Shown piece by piece: positions 6,914 to 6,958 of a DNA stretch of 6,958 bases. The notes beneath the pieces were generated by a model. It did no database searches. It was not told the DNA's origin and saw nothing but the letters and a program-made list of their open reading frames with translations. The stretch is from contig CAYOJD010000141.1 in assembly GCA_964404205.1 (NCBI GenBank), forward strand, positions 1-6,958, in the 5' to 3' direction. Origin of the DNA: CAZWBR01 sp964404205. Its GTDB lineage: Bacteria; Bacteroidota; Bacteroidia; Bacteroidales; Prolixibacteraceae. Numbering within the stretch: position 1 is the first letter of the stretch; each line of letters opens with the position of its first letter. A program made the translations under genes and the position numbers.

Positions 6914-6958
6914 CTATTTAATAAATGGGGTACCCGAAGGCAGTACTACCTTTCCGGC
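6914..6958 (-). CDS. C-terminal end of a minus-strand gene, cut by the window edge
   Basis: The minus strand reads AGKVVLPSGTPFIK and then TAG at 6914-6916. The reading frame is open to the right edge, and a strong terminator follows the stop by 25 bases, which is the main reason to believe it. Fourteen residues are too few to name a family. A second frame is also open to the edge but stops earlier (TAA), so the frame choice is tentative. Confidence 0.45.
   Translation of the reverse strand, partial: AGKVVLPSGTPFIK

Overview
The window looks like part of a glycan-degrading locus from a Bacteroidota bacterium (Bacteroidales or Marinilabiliales-like). This rests on the gene families and on the absence of a convincing AGGAGG-type ribosome binding site before any of the four start codons. 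The genus cannot be read from the sequence. Base composition looks even across the genes, and no insertion sequence, phage, tRNA, rRNA or CRISPR signal was seen.

Layout from left to right: (1) an 11-bp tandem repeat, five perfect copies, at the extreme left edge, followed by about 240 bases with no convincing gene; (2) a terminator hairpin and then a minus-strand, membrane-anchored family 3 glycoside hydrolase (GH3); (3) a 172-base divergent intergenic region; (4) two plus-strand sulfatase genes 12 bases apart, the first a Cys-type lipoprotein and the second a Ser-type secreted enzyme; (5) a convergent minus-strand radical SAM anaerobic sulfatase-maturating enzyme (anSME); (6) a terminator hairpin on the minus strand and the last 14 codons of a probable further minus-strand gene that runs off the right edge.

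The genes fit one job. anSME works in the cytoplasm and converts the active-site Cys (first sulfatase) or Ser (second sulfatase) to formylglycine before export. The two sulfatases would then remove sulfate esters from a sulfated polysaccharide or host glycan. The GH3 enzyme, facing the periplasm, would cleave terminal sugars from the oligosaccharides. The substrate is not identifiable from the window: there is no SusC/SusD pair, endo-acting enzyme or regulator in view.

I do not see a new kind of system here. The most informative points are the tandem Cys-type and Ser-type sulfatases next to their maturase, the start-codon correction for the maturase (its most upstream ATG sits in the loop of the preceding gene's terminator), and the edge-truncated 11-bp repeat array.
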